The translations under genes and the position numbers were made by a program. A DNA stretch of 64,000 nucleotides, from NCBI GenBank assembly GCA_963712825.1, contig CAVQJP010000002.1, positions 434,001 through 498,000 on the forward strand. The letters run 5' to 3'. How positions within the stretch are numbered: position 1 is the stretch's first letter; each line of letters opens with the position of its first letter. The stretch comes from AP-15 sp963712825. GTDB lineage: Bacteria > Pseudomonadota > Alphaproteobacteria > ATCC43930 > CGMCC-115725. The notes under the pieces are model-generated. The model did not search any database, was not told where the DNA came from, and saw nothing but the letters and a program-made list of their open reading frames with translations. This document shows positions 52,830 through 62,102 of this stretch, in pieces.

Positions 52830-52908
52830 GCGCAATTGACCCAGGCGACGCCCGATCTCATGTCCCCGATACCGCCGCACGGGCGGGTAGAGACGGGTGA
52901 CGGGAGCG

Positions 52909-53619
52909 ATGGTCCGGATCGGAAAAGACCGGGGGTGGTGGCGGATCTGGGGAACCGGCGGGTGGCGAAGGGCCGCAACAGTTGTCGGGCTCGCCTTGGG
53001 GCTGGCTTTGGCAGGGTTGCTGCCGTCGGGCATGGCGCGTGCCGACGCCCTGCCGCAACCCGCGGCGCTGACCGCCCAGGACCACGCCGACCTGCAGCGG
53101 ATCGCGAATTACCTCAACAGTATCGGCACGATGACGGCGCGCTTCCGCCAGTATTCGGCGAATGGCGGCACCGCGAGCGGCTGGCTGTGGATGGAGCGGC
53201 CCGGGCGGATGCGCTTTCAATACGACCCGCCGAGCCCGATCCTGCTGCTCGCCGACCGCTTTTACGTTTACTATGTGGACCAGCAGCTGGCCGAAGTGTC
53301 GCAGGTCGGGCTCAAATCGACCCCGGCGTGGTTCTTGCTGCGGGCTCCGGTCAGCTTTGACGATCTTGTCGTCACCCGCTTCGAGCGCGCCGACAACCTG
53401 CTGCGGGTGACCGTCGTCGACCCGGCGGCACCCGACAACGGCAGCCTGACGATGGTCTTCACCGACCAGCCGCTGGCGCTGCGCCAGTGGACCATCGTCG
53501 ACCAGCAGCACCACGTGACGACGGTGTCGCTGTCGCAGCAGCAATTCGGTATGGCGCTCGACCCCAACCTGTTTGTATATCAAAACCCGTACTCTTCGCG
53601 CCGCACCAACGACAATTGA
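52909..53619 (+). CDS. lolA: Outer-membrane lipoprotein carrier protein LolA-like
   Basis: A 236-residue periplasmic chaperone that ferries lipoproteins to the outer membrane. A long basic N-terminus and signal peptide (about 20-48, ATVVGLALGLALAGLLPSG) precede the LolA fold: IGTMTARFRQYSANGGTASG, PGRMRFQYDPPSPILLLADR, and VFTDQPLALRQWTIVDQQ. ATG 52909 has GGGAG just upstream; GTG 52897 is an alternative. Follows ftsK by 79 bases and is probably in its operon. Confidence 0.93.
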   Translation: MVRIGKDRGWWRIWGTGGWRRAATVVGLALGLALAGLLPSGMARADALPQPAALTAQDHADLQRIANYLNSIGTMTARFRQYSANGGTASGWLWMERPGRMRFQYDPPSPILLLADRFYVYYVDQQLAEVSQVGLKSTPAWFLLRAPVSFDDLVVTRFERADNLLRVTVVDPAAPDNGSLTMVFTDQPLALRQWTIVDQQHHVTTVSLSQQQFGMALDPNLFVYQNPYSSRRTNDN

Positions 53620-53629
53620 GCCGCAGCCG

Positions 53630-54403
53630 ATGCCAGCCCGCCCTCTGCCGATCGTCGGCATCCCCGCCTGCCTGCGCACGATCAACGAGCGGGTCACCCA
53701 CACGCTCGCCGACAAATATCCGAGCGCGATCATCGAGGCGACGGGTTGCCTCCCGATCGCGATCCCGGCGGTCGGGTTGAAGATCGACATTACCGCGGTG
53801 CTCGACATGCTCGACGGCCTGCTGCTGACCGGCAGCCCATCCAATGTCCACCCGAGCGAATACGGCTGCGAGCCGCTCGACGCCGAGATACTGCACGACC
53901 CGGCGCGCGACGCGACGACCCTGCCGCTGATCCGCGAGGCGGTGCGGCGCGACCTGCCGGTGCTGGCGATCTGCCGCGGCATTCAGGAATTGAACGTGGC
54001 GCTCGGCGGGACCCTGCACCAGCGCCTCCAGGACATGCCGGACCGGATGCGCCACCGCCCGGAGAAGGGAGCGCCCGAGGGTCCCTACGGGCCCGTGCAC
54101 GGGGTGGCGCTGACCCCCGGCGGGCTGATCGCGGCGCTCGTCGGCAGCACCGAGATCATGGTCAATTCGCTGCACTCGCAAGGCATCGACCAGCCGGCGC
54201 CGGGGCTTCGCGTCGAGGCAGTGGCGCCCGATGGCCAGATTGAAGGCGTCAGTCTGCCGCAGGCGCGGTTTGTCGTTGGTGTTCAATGGCATCCGGAATA
54301 CAAGGTGCTGGAGAACCCGGTGTCGGCGGCATTGTTCTCGGCGTTTGGCCGGGCCTGTCATGCAGCCGCCGCGGGTCCCGCCCCGGCGGTGCGCGCGGCC
54401 TGA
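53630..54403 (+). CDS. PuuD-like gamma-glutamyl-gamma-aminobutyrate hydrolase (class I amidotransferase fold)
   Basis: A 257-residue hydrolase. Catalytic triad: Cys115 in LAICRGIQELN, and His221 with Glu223 in GVQWHPEY; GLLLTGSPSNVHPSEYG is the peptidase C26 signature. The family cleaves gamma-glutamyl-GABA and related gamma-glutamyl amides in putrescine and amine degradation. ATG 53630 lies 10 bases after the lolA stop. Its position between lolA and xthA, which are usually neighbours, marks it as an insertion. Confidence 0.88.
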   Translation: MPARPLPIVGIPACLRTINERVTHTLADKYPSAIIEATGCLPIAIPAVGLKIDITAVLDMLDGLLLTGSPSNVHPSEYGCEPLDAEILHDPARDATTLPLIREAVRRDLPVLAICRGIQELNVALGGTLHQRLQDMPDRMRHRPEKGAPEGPYGPVHGVALTPGGLIAALVGSTEIMVNSLHSQGIDQPAPGLRVEAVAPDGQIEGVSLPQARFVVGVQWHPEYKVLENPVSAALFSAFGRACHAAAAGPAPAVRAA

Positions 54404-54669
54404 GCGAGGTCCGGTTCGTTCCGCTCATTTGCATGCTATTTTTTTCTCGCCGTCATGCAAGAATTGGGGGATTGCTTTGCCCGATTCGCACCCCATTTTC
54501 AGGTTCCAGAAGCGGAGAGGACCAAACACCCTCTCAAAAACGGTCCCGTCTCCCCTGCGGGCCCGATTTCCCCCAAACGCTTCTGACATGCAGGCGCCCG
54601 GTCTTCCCCCCCGACCGGGCGCCGATGCATTTGAGGCGACCCTCAATTTCGACCTGTTCAGGGTAGGCC

Positions 54670-55467
54670 GTGGCCCTGCGGCTCGCTACCTGGAACATCA
54701 ACTCGGTGCGCTTGCGTATCGACAACGTCTGCCGGTTGATCGCCGAGTGGGCGCCCGACGTGCTTTGCCTGCAGGAAACGAAGACCCCCGACGCGCTATT
54801 CCCGGATGACCCGCTCGAAGCCCTCGGTTATCGCCATCGGCTGGTGCACGGGATGAAGGGCTACAACGGGGTTGCGATTCTGTCGCGGGTGCCGTTCGCG
54901 ACGCCGGCGACCCGCAGCTGGTGCGAGCGCCAGGATTGCCGTCATGCGATCGCGGTGCTGCCCGGCGGCATTGAATTGCATAACATTTACGTTCCAGCCG
55001 GCGGCGACGTTCCGGACCCGGAGGTCAACCCGAAATTCGCCCACAAGCTGCGGTTTCTCGACGAGATCACCGCCTGGCTCGGCGCCGAACGCGGCGACGG
55101 CCGCGCGATGGTCGCGGTCGGCGACCTGAACATCGCGCCGCTCGAGGCCGATGTGTGGTCGCACAAGCAGCTCCTGAGCGTCGTCAGCCACACCCCGGTC
55201 GAGGTCGAACGGCTCGCCCGGCTGCGGCAGGCGGGCGGGTTTGTCGACGCGGTGCGACATTTCCTGCCGCCGCCGGAGCGGCTCTATACATGGTGGAGCT
55301 ATCGCGCGCGCGATTGGGCGGCCTCGAACCGCGGGCGCCGGCTCGACCATGTCTGGGTCACGCCGAACCTCGTCGGCGAATTGTCGCAAGCGCAAGTCTT
55401 GCGCGACAGCCGCAGCTGGACAAAAGCCTCCGACCACGTCCCGGTCATGGTGACGATCGGGCGCTGA
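54670..55467 (+). CDS. xthA: Exodeoxyribonuclease III
   Basis: A 265-residue AP endonuclease/3'-exonuclease for base excision repair. LRLATWNINSVRLRI, VLCLQETKTPDALFP with the metal-binding glutamate, GYNGVAILSR, VGDLNIAPLEADVW and the C-terminal RLDHVWVTP and KASDHVPVMV with the catalytic Asp-His are all in place. The start is GTG 54670 with AGGGTAGG upstream. Its end overlaps the convergent methyltransferase gene by 23 bases. The 266 bases before it hold no gene I can see. Confidence 0.95.
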   Translation: MALRLATWNINSVRLRIDNVCRLIAEWAPDVLCLQETKTPDALFPDDPLEALGYRHRLVHGMKGYNGVAILSRVPFATPATRSWCERQDCRHAIAVLPGGIELHNIYVPAGGDVPDPEVNPKFAHKLRFLDEITAWLGAERGDGRAMVAVGDLNIAPLEADVWSHKQLLSVVSHTPVEVERLARLRQAGGFVDAVRHFLPPPERLYTWWSYRARDWAASNRGRRLDHVWVTPNLVGELSQAQVLRDSRSWTKASDHVPVMVTIGR

Positions 55468-55951
55468 CCCGGCGATAGATGTGGTAGCGGCCGGGCGCCA
55501 CATCCGCGGGCAGCGCCAAAGGGACAAGCTCAGCCAGCGCCGCCGCCGACTCGCTGACCAGGACGGCACCGACCCGCAGCAGCGGCACGACCATTTGCGC
55601 CACCATCAGCGACAAGGCCCGGTTGGCCGCGACGTCGCCGGTTCCGGGGTCGAGATGGGCCAGCGCGACCCTGCCGCCGAGCCGCGCGCACATCGCCGGC
55701 AATGTTTCGCGCATGTCGCCGAGCAGCAGGAATTCGCCGGGTGGCACGCAGTCGGGATGCGCTGCGACCTGGCGCTCGCAGACGAAGATCTCGCGGTCCG
55801 GGCACAATTCGCGCAGATGGTCATAGGTCCGGCCGTTGCCGAGACCGAGCTCGAGCGCCGGACCCTCGATGCCGCGGACCAAAGCAGCCGCCAGGTCGAG
55901 ACAGGCGCGCTGCGCCTTGAGGCGGCGGATAAAGCTGTCGAGGCGGCTCAC
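55445..55951 (-). CDS. Small class I SAM-dependent methyltransferase
   Basis: A 168-residue protein with a Rossmann-type methyltransferase core: PALELGLGNGRTYDHLRE is motif I (about 32-49), REIFVCERQ motif II, LAHLDPGTGD the acidic loop. The domain is short, with no added substrate-recognition region, so the target (small molecule, lipid or protein) cannot be guessed. It follows the cyclic-nucleotide-binding gene by 12 bases on the same strand, suggesting an operon. Confidence 0.8.
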   Translation of the reverse strand: MSRLDSFIRRLKAQRACLDLAAALVRGIEGPALELGLGNGRTYDHLRELCPDREIFVCERQVAAHPDCVPPGEFLLLGDMRETLPAMCARLGGRVALAHLDPGTGDVAANRALSLMVAQMVVPLLRVGAVLVSESAAALAELVPLALPADVAPGRYHIYRRVSARSSP

Positions 55952-55963
55952 TGCGGCAGGCGG

Positions 55964-56446
55964 TCAGGCGGCGATGCCGACCTGTTCGCGCAACCGCTTC
56001 ACTTCAGCCTGCGCGGTTCGCAGCTGGTTGTTGGTATTTTGCAGGCGATGCGCCAGCTCCTGCATGATCGTGACCGCCATAGTCGGAAATTCGCGCACCA
56101 TGCGGATGAACGTCTCCTTGGGGATGCGCAGGGCGACAACACGATTTCTGGCACGCACCGTCGCCGCGCGCGGGACGTTGCACAAGATCGCAATCTCGCC
56201 GACGATCTCGTTGGCGCCGAGTATGTCGACTGTTACAGGCCCGGCCGGTGTCTCGACGATCACCTCGGCCTCGCCGTCGACGATCAGATAGGCGGCGTCG
56301 CCGGGATCGCCCTGGCGCATCATTATCTTGCCCGGATCGTATCCCACCCGCTCGCTCATCAACGCCAGGAGCTTGAGCTTTGCCGGCTCGATCTCGGCGA
56401 AGAACGGCACGCGCCGCAACAATTCGAATTCCTGCTTCAGGCTCAT
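55964..56446 (-). CDS. Cyclic-nucleotide-binding domain protein
   Basis: A 160-residue protein that is almost only a cNMP-binding domain: FFAEIEPAKLKLLALMSE, then YLIVDGEAEVIVETPAG, GEIAILCNVPRAATVRA (phosphate-binding cassette with Glu and Arg) and a C-terminal coiled helix. No DNA-binding domain follows, so it is not a Crp-type regulator; it may act through a partner. AAGGAGGGAGG precedes ATG 56446. The class III cyclase at 16295-17491 could supply its ligand. Confidence 0.9.
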   Translation of the reverse strand: MSLKQEFELLRRVPFFAEIEPAKLKLLALMSERVGYDPGKIMMRQGDPGDAAYLIVDGEAEVIVETPAGPVTVDILGANEIVGEIAILCNVPRAATVRARNRVVALRIPKETFIRMVREFPTMAVTIMQELAHRLQNTNNQLRTAQAEVKRLREQVGIAA

Positions 56447-57205
56447 CGACCTCCCTCCTTCAACTTTCTCCCCGCCTTGCTCATTCTGCCGCCGACAACG
56501 AGCTCGGCGGCGGGTTGTCGCATCGGGACATGACGCAACCAAGCGACCGGTTGGCGCCGAGCCCGTCGGCAGCGGCGCGGATGGCGATTGCCGCCGCCGC
56601 ATCCGGGCTGTCGTCCCAACTCCTGACGACAATTTGACGATCGAGCGCGATATTGGCAACGCGGGCTTCGCCGGCGCGCGGTGCAGCGGCCGGCGGGTCG
56701 CGTCGCCAAGCGACCCGATCGATTGTCGGGGAGGGGCGGATTGCTCGACGACCTCTTCATAATTGACCCGCGACGCTACCCCGAACCGCACAAACCGTGC
56801 GGCTCCCCGCCGGACCGGGCCGAAGGGTGTCGAGCCGGAGCCGCCGATCGCGAGGATGTCCACAGGTCGAATAGAAATCCAGCAGCGGCGGCGGCGCGAT
56901 GAAAATTTTAAGAAATCTAGTGCAGTATTGCGCCGACAGCTTGCGAGGGGGATGCCATGCAGCCTATCGGGCGGATCAGCAATGCCAGCCGGCCGCGCTG
57001 CGAGGGAGCCGTTGCCCTCGGGCAACGCGGCAGCGGGCGCCGTCCTGCCTTGAGCCGCAACGGCGCCGGGCGATGGCGGCCATGCTGCGGCGACGCCGTC
57101 CCCGGCAGCCGTTTCTCTCGTCTCCATACGCTTCATAAAAAGATCATTCCGCCACTCGGCCCGCCGTGCAATAGTCGAGCTGCCCGTCAGCACGAGTTCG
57201 CCTAA
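56447..57205. other. 760-base region without a recognisable gene
   Basis: Between the divergent cNMP-binding gene and the glycosyltransferase operon. Open frames here are short and Arg/Ala-rich, as expected by chance in GC-rich DNA. An AT-rich patch at about 56898-56930 (AAAATTTTAAGAAATC) may hold promoter elements for the downstream operon. I saw no tRNA, riboswitch or repeat. Confidence 0.6.
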
Positions 57206-58432
57206 ATGGCCGGTCGCCGTCACCAGAAACGTGTGCTCATCTACAGCCACGACAGCTTCGGGCTTGGTCACTTGCGCCGCTGCCGGGCGATCGCGCACTC
57301 TCTGGTCGAGGCGGATCCGGCGCTGACCATTCTTATTCTGTCGGGCTCGCCGATCATCGGCAGCTTCGATTTTCGCTCGCGGGTGGATTTCGTGCGCGTG
57401 CCCGGCGTCATCAAGCTGCGCAACGGCGAATACGTTTCGCTCAACCTGCATATCGACATCGAGGAGACGCTGGCGATGCGCTCCTCGATCATCCGCCACA
57501 CCGCCGACATCTTCGACCCCGACATGCTGATCGTCGACAAGGAGCCGCTCGGGCTGCGCGGCGAGGTGCGCGACACACTGCAGCTGATGCAGCGCCGGCG
57601 GGCGACCGTGATCCTCGGGCTGCGCGATGTGATGGACGACCCCGAGGCGCTCGAGAGCGAGTGGGAGCGCAAAAACGCGGTCCCGGCGCTCGGGGAATAT
57701 TACGACGAGCTCTGGGTCTACGGGCTGCCGCAGATTTGCGATCCGCTCGCCGGCTTGCCGGTCCCGGCCAGCGTGCGCCGCCGGATGATCTACACCGGCT
57801 ATCTGCGGCGGACTGCGGGCGACCCGGTGGTGACCCCCGACCTGCTGGAAATCGTCGAAAACCCGTTTTTGCTGGTGACGCCGGGTGGTGGCGGCGACGG
57901 CGACGCGCTGGTCGACCTCGTGCTCGCCGCCTATGAGCACGATCCCGGCATACCGTTGCCGGCATTGGTCGTCTTTGGACCGTTCATGGCGCCCGAGCAG
58001 CGCGCCGGGTTTGCCGCACGGGCTGCCCGGCTGGCGAAAATCCACGCCATTACCTTTAACGCGCGGCTCGAAGCGCTGATCGCACGCGCCGCCGGGGTCG
58101 TCGCGATGGGCGGCTACAACACGTTTTGCGAGATCCTGTCGTTCGACAAGCCGGCGCTGATCATGCCGCGCACCGCCCCCCGGCTCGAGCAGTTCATCCG
58201 CGCCGCCCGCGCCGAGGAGCTCGGCCTCGTCGCGATGCTGCCCGAAGAACACGGCCGCGACCCGCAGACGATGGCGGTGGCGCTGCGGCGCCTGACCAAC
58301 CAGCCGCCGCCCTCGAACGCGGTTATCCCGGGGCTGCTCGACGGGATGCCCAACGTCAACCGGCTCGCCAAGAAATGGCTCGACCGCGGCCGACCGAGCC
58401 GGGTTGCGATGCGGGCCCGCATCGGGGCATGA
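57206..58432 (+). CDS. GT-B glycosyltransferase, COG4671 type (first of glycan operon)
   Basis: A 408-residue protein of the MurG/MGDG-synthase-like group. VLIYSHDSFGLGHLRRCRAI is the N-terminal glycine/histidine loop, and AGVVAMGGYNTFCEILSFDK is the nucleotide-sugar loop of the C-terminal domain. No signal peptide. It is the first gene of an operon with three other glycosyltransferases. The ATGA overlap with the next gene shows coupling. The sugar donor and acceptor are unknown; a second member of the same group occurs at 60888-62102. Confidence 0.85.
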   Translation: MAGRRHQKRVLIYSHDSFGLGHLRRCRAIAHSLVEADPALTILILSGSPIIGSFDFRSRVDFVRVPGVIKLRNGEYVSLNLHIDIEETLAMRSSIIRHTADIFDPDMLIVDKEPLGLRGEVRDTLQLMQRRRATVILGLRDVMDDPEALESEWERKNAVPALGEYYDELWVYGLPQICDPLAGLPVPASVRRRMIYTGYLRRTAGDPVVTPDLLEIVENPFLLVTPGGGGDGDALVDLVLAAYEHDPGIPLPALVVFGPFMAPEQRAGFAARAARLAKIHAITFNARLEALIARAAGVVAMGGYNTFCEILSFDKPALIMPRTAPRLEQFIRAARAEELGLVAMLPEEHGRDPQTMAVALRRLTNQPPPSNAVIPGLLDGMPNVNRLAKKWLDRGRPSRVAMRARIGA

Positions 58433-59733
58433 GCCCGGCTCCGGCACCGCCCCGCCGCGGACGGGTGGCGTTTGTGCTGAAGGGCTACCCGCGGCTTTCC
58501 GAGACCTTTGTCGCGCAGGAAATCCTCGCCCTGGAACAGCGCGGGCTCGACATTCTGATCGTGTCGCTGCGCCACCCGACCGACCGCGAGACCCACCCGG
58601 TGCATGCGGCGATCCGCGCCGCGCGGCTCTATTTGCCCGAATTCCTGTACCGGGAACCGGCCCGGGCATGGCGCGGCTGGCGGTTGGCGCGGCGGCGGCC
58701 GGGCTATCGCAGCACCTGGCGCATGTGGCTCGCGGATCTTCGCCGCGACCCGACCCCGAACCGGGTGCGCCGGTTTGGCCAGGCGCTGGTGCTGGCCGCC
58801 GAGCTGCCCGAAGACGTGGGTCACCTCCACGCCCATTTCCTGCACACCCCGGCTTCGGTCGGGCGTTATGCGGCACTGATCTGCGGTCTCGGCTGGACCC
58901 TCTCGGCGCATGCCAAGGACATCTGGACGACCCCCGACTGGGAAAAGCGCGAAAAGCTCGGCAGCGCCGCGTGGACCGTCGCCTGCACGGCCGCCGGCCA
59001 TGCTCATCTGGCGGCGCTGGCGCCCCGGCCGGAGCGGGTGGCGCTGTGCTATCACGGGCTCGACCTCGACCGCTTTGCGCCGCCGCCGCGCCGCGCGCCG
59101 GGCGGCGACGGCAGCGACCCCGAACACCCGGTCGTGCTGCTCTCGGTCGGCCGCGCCGTGCCGAAAAAGGGCTATCACGACCTGCTGGCGGCGCTGGCGC
59201 TGCTGCCGCCGGGCCTGGCCTGGCGCTTTGCGCATGTCGGCGGCGGGGCGCTTGCCGCGGAATTGCGGCAGCGGGCCGCGACCCTCGGCCTGGCGTCGCG
59301 GATCGAGTGGCGCGGCGCGCGCGCCCAGCCCGACGTGCTCGCCGCCTATCGCGCCGCCGACTTGTTTGTGCTTGCCGCCAAGATCACAGCGGACGGCGAC
59401 CGTGACGGTTTGCCGAACGTGCTGCTCGAAGCGCAGAGCCAGCGCCTTGCCTGCGTTGCGACCGGCATTTCCGGGATCCCGGAGCTGATCGAGGACGGAG
59501 CCACCGGAATCCTGGTCCCGGCGGCCGACCCGCCGGCGCTGGCGCAGGCCCTCGCCCTGCTGATCCGCGACCCGGTGCGGCGGGCGGCGTTGGCAGCGGC
59601 CGGCGAGCGCCGGGTGCGCGCGCGGTTTGCGCTGAACGGCGGGATCGACCTCCTGGCGCAACGCTTTGGGCTGGCCCCGGCCGAGCCCGCGGGCGAAACT
59701 CCCGCCCGGCGCGCGCTGGCCGAGGTGCGATAG
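58429..59733 (+). CDS. GT4-family glycosyltransferase
   Basis: A 434-residue retaining GT-B enzyme. The acceptor-side motif GYPRLSETFVAQEILAL and HLHAHFLHTPASVG are followed by LSVGRAVPKKGYHDLLAALA and the donor-binding DGDRDGLPNVLLEAQSQRL, with the conserved glutamate of GT4. ATG 58429 overlaps the previous stop (ATGA). It probably adds a hexose or uronic acid in an exopolysaccharide or glycolipid pathway. Confidence 0.9.
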   Translation: MSPAPAPPRRGRVAFVLKGYPRLSETFVAQEILALEQRGLDILIVSLRHPTDRETHPVHAAIRAARLYLPEFLYREPARAWRGWRLARRRPGYRSTWRMWLADLRRDPTPNRVRRFGQALVLAAELPEDVGHLHAHFLHTPASVGRYAALICGLGWTLSAHAKDIWTTPDWEKREKLGSAAWTVACTAAGHAHLAALAPRPERVALCYHGLDLDRFAPPPRRAPGGDGSDPEHPVVLLSVGRAVPKKGYHDLLAALALLPPGLAWRFAHVGGGALAAELRQRAATLGLASRIEWRGARAQPDVLAAYRAADLFVLAAKITADGDRDGLPNVLLEAQSQRLACVATGISGIPELIEDGATGILVPAADPPALAQALALLIRDPVRRAALAAAGERRVRARFALNGGIDLLAQRFGLAPAEPAGETPARRALAEVR

Positions 59734-59744
59734 CCGGCAATGCC

Positions 59745-60857
59745 ATGCGCATCGCCTTTTATGCGCCGTTGAAGGCGCCCGGTCATCCGGTGCCGTCGGG
59801 CGACCGGCGGGTCGCGGGGCTGCTGCTCGACGCGCTGCGCCTGGCCGGGCACGACCCGGTGCTGGCCTCACGGTTTCGCAGCTTCGAAGGACGCGGGGAC
59901 CGGCGGCGGCAGGCCCGGCTCGCCGCCGTCGGCGACGCGCTCGCCGGCCGGTTTCTGCGCCGGTGCGCGGCAGCCCCCGCAGCGGCGCCGGAATTGTGGT
60001 TCACCTATCACCTCTATCACAAGGCGCCCGACTGGCTCGGGCCGCGCATAGCGGGTGCGCTCGGCATCCCCTATGTCGTCGCCGAGGCCTCGTTCGCGCC
60101 GAAGCGGGCATTCGGGCCGTGGGCCGCCGGCCACGAGGCCGCGCGGCGGGCGATCCGGCGTGCCGATGCGGTGATCGGGCTCAACCCGGCCGACCGCGGC
60201 TGTGTGCTGCCGCTGCTCGCCAACCCGTCGCGCTGGGTCGCGCTGAAGCCGTTTCTCGACGCCTGCCACTACCCTTGCCAGCCGCGGCAGCGCGAAACCG
60301 GCAAGCCGCCCCGGCTGATCGCGGCGGCGATGATGCGGCCCGGCGACAAGCTCGCTTCATACCGGGTGCTCGGCGACGCGCTGTCGCGCCTGCTCGACCT
60401 CGGCTGGTCGCTCGAAATTGTCGGCGACGGTGCCGCCCGCGCCGAGGTCGCCGCGGCGCTCGCCCCGCTCGGCAGCCGGGTGATTTGGGCCGGGGCGCTC
60501 GGTCCAAAGGCGATGGCCGAGCATTTGGCCGAGGCCGCTCTCTGCGTCTGGCCGGCGGTCAACGAAGCCTTTGGCATGGCGCTGCTCGAAGCCCAGGCGA
60601 GCGGGTTGCCGGTCGTCGCCGGCGCCGGCGGCGGGGTTGGCGCGATCGTCGCGCACGAGGTCAGCGGGTTGCTGGTGGCGCCGGGCGACGCCGCGGCGTT
60701 CGCCGGTGCGGTGCGCCGGTTGCTGGCCGACCCCGATGAACGGCGAGCTTTTGGCGAAGCGGCGCGGAGGCGAGTCGTGGCCGAGCATGATTTGCCGGCG
60801 GCGGCGGCCCGCCTTGCCGCGGTCATCGGCGCGCTGCGCCCCGCCGATGCCGCCTAG
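59745..60857 (+). CDS. GT4-family glycosyltransferase (second)
   Basis: A 370-residue GT-B protein. ALKAPGHPVPSGDRRVAGLL opens as in enzymes acting on membrane-linked sugars, and VNEAFGMALLEAQASGLPVV is the GT4 E-x7-E motif. KPPRLIAAAMMRPGDKLASY is the linker between domains. ATG 59745 lies 11 bases after the previous stop. It probably works in series with its neighbours. Confidence 0.88.
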   Translation: MRIAFYAPLKAPGHPVPSGDRRVAGLLLDALRLAGHDPVLASRFRSFEGRGDRRRQARLAAVGDALAGRFLRRCAAAPAAAPELWFTYHLYHKAPDWLGPRIAGALGIPYVVAEASFAPKRAFGPWAAGHEAARRAIRRADAVIGLNPADRGCVLPLLANPSRWVALKPFLDACHYPCQPRQRETGKPPRLIAAAMMRPGDKLASYRVLGDALSRLLDLGWSLEIVGDGAARAEVAAALAPLGSRVIWAGALGPKAMAEHLAEAALCVWPAVNEAFGMALLEAQASGLPVVAGAGGGVGAIVAHEVSGLLVAPGDAAAFAGAVRRLLADPDERRAFGEAARRRVVAEHDLPAAAARLAAVIGALRPADAA

Positions 60858-60887
60858 CCGAGAGCTTTGGGCGGCGAGGGCGGCGCC

Positions 60888-62102
60888 GTGACCGGTTCGG
60901 TCCTGTTCTATGTGCAGCACCTGCTCGGGATCGGGCATTTGCGGCGCGCGCTGCATCTGGTCGAGGGGATGGCGCGCGCGGGTCTCGACGTGACCCTGGT
61001 TTCGGGCGGCGAGCCGCTGCCGGAGCTTGCCGGGGCGGCGGCGCGCGTCGTGCAGCTGGCGCCGGTCCGCGCCGCCGACGCCACCTTCAAGAATTTGGTC
61101 GGAGGCGACGGCCGGCCGCTCGACGACGCGCTGCGCGCGGCCCGCCGGCAGGCATTGGAAGCGGCCTTTGCGGCGGCCGCACCCGATGCCGTGCTGATCG
61201 AGGCGTTTCCGTTCGGCCGGCGCGCGTTTCGTTTCGAGCTGGAGCCGCTGATCGCCGCCGCCCGCGCCCGCCGCCCGCGCGCGCTGGTGCTGTGCTCGCT
61301 GCGCGACATCGTCGTGGCACCCGAGGACGACCGGCGCCGCGAGTGGATCGTCGAGCGCGTCCGCGCCGATTTTGACGCGGTCTTGGTGCATGGCGACCCG
61401 AAATTGATCCCGCTCGAAGCGAGCTTTCCGCTTGCGCCCGCAATTGCCGACCGAATTGTCTACACCGGCTATGTCGCGGCACCCGATCCGCCGCCCGAGG
61501 ACGCCGCCCCCGCACGCGCGGGCGCCGGCGAAGTGCTGGTTTCGGCCGGCGGCGGTGCTGTCGGCGGCGCGTTGCTGCGCGCGGCGCTGACGGCCCGGCG
61601 CGGCGGCTGCCTCGCCGACGCCGGGTGGCGGTTGCTCGCCGGACCCAACCTCCCGGCGCCGGAGTTTGCCGCGTTGACCGCGGATCTACCGGCCGGCGTC
61701 GTCGTCGAGCGCTACCGGCCCGACCTGCCGCAGATGCTGCGGCGGTGCCGGGTTTCGGTCAGCCAGGCCGGCTACAACACCGTCCTCGACATCCTCGCTG
61801 CCGGCGCGCCGGCAGTATTGGTGCCGTTTGCCGAGGAGCGCGAGACCGAGCAAACGCTGCGCGCCGAGTGTCTGGCCGCGCGCGGGGCTGTCGCGATGGT
61901 GCCGCCGGCGGCATTGTCGCCGGGACGGCTCGCCGCGGCGATCGTGCGGGCGGCCGAACGGCGCCCGGCGGCGCTCCAAATCGACATGGGGGGTGCGCGA
62001 CGGACGGCGCTGGCGATTGCTCGCATGCTCTCCGAACGAACGAAGTCCGGCGCAGATCGTAAATTCGCCACGCCGCCGAGTGACTATCGGACCGGCTGGT
62101 GA
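60888..62102 (+). CDS. GT-B glycosyltransferase, COG4671 type (second copy)
   Basis: A 404-residue protein similar in plan to the first gene of the operon: VLFYVQHLLGIGHLRRALHL at the N-terminus and RVSVSQAGYNTVLDILAAGA with PFAEERETEQTLRAE at the C-terminal donor loop. The similarity of the GxGHLRR and GYNT motifs suggests duplication. GTG 60888 is taken as start, with TTG 60867 as alternative. Its stop overlaps the GTG of the deacetylase-like gene. Confidence 0.86.
   Translation: MTGSVLFYVQHLLGIGHLRRALHLVEGMARAGLDVTLVSGGEPLPELAGAAARVVQLAPVRAADATFKNLVGGDGRPLDDALRAARRQALEAAFAAAAPDAVLIEAFPFGRRAFRFELEPLIAAARARRPRALVLCSLRDIVVAPEDDRRREWIVERVRADFDAVLVHGDPKLIPLEASFPLAPAIADRIVYTGYVAAPDPPPEDAAPARAGAGEVLVSAGGGAVGGALLRAALTARRGGCLADAGWRLLAGPNLPAPEFAALTADLPAGVVVERYRPDLPQMLRRCRVSVSQAGYNTVLDILAAGAPAVLVPFAEERETEQTLRAECLAARGAVAMVPPAALSPGRLAAAIVRAAERRPAALQIDMGGARRTALAIARMLSERTKSGADRKFATPPSDYRTGW

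Noticed and set aside
50901..53033. 710-codon minus-strand frame
   Set aside because: Antisense to ftsK and lolA; composition is His/Arg/Asp-rich without motifs.
56899..57138. 79-codon plus-strand frame in the 56.4-57.2 kb gap
   Set aside because: No ribosome-binding site, Arg/Gln-rich composition and no recognisable motif; consistent with chance.
55964..58876. 970-codon minus-strand frame upstream of the cNMP-binding gene
   Set aside because: Only its last 160 codons (from ATG 56446, with a strong ribosome-binding site) show a domain; the rest is antisense to the glycosyltransferase genes and low complexity.
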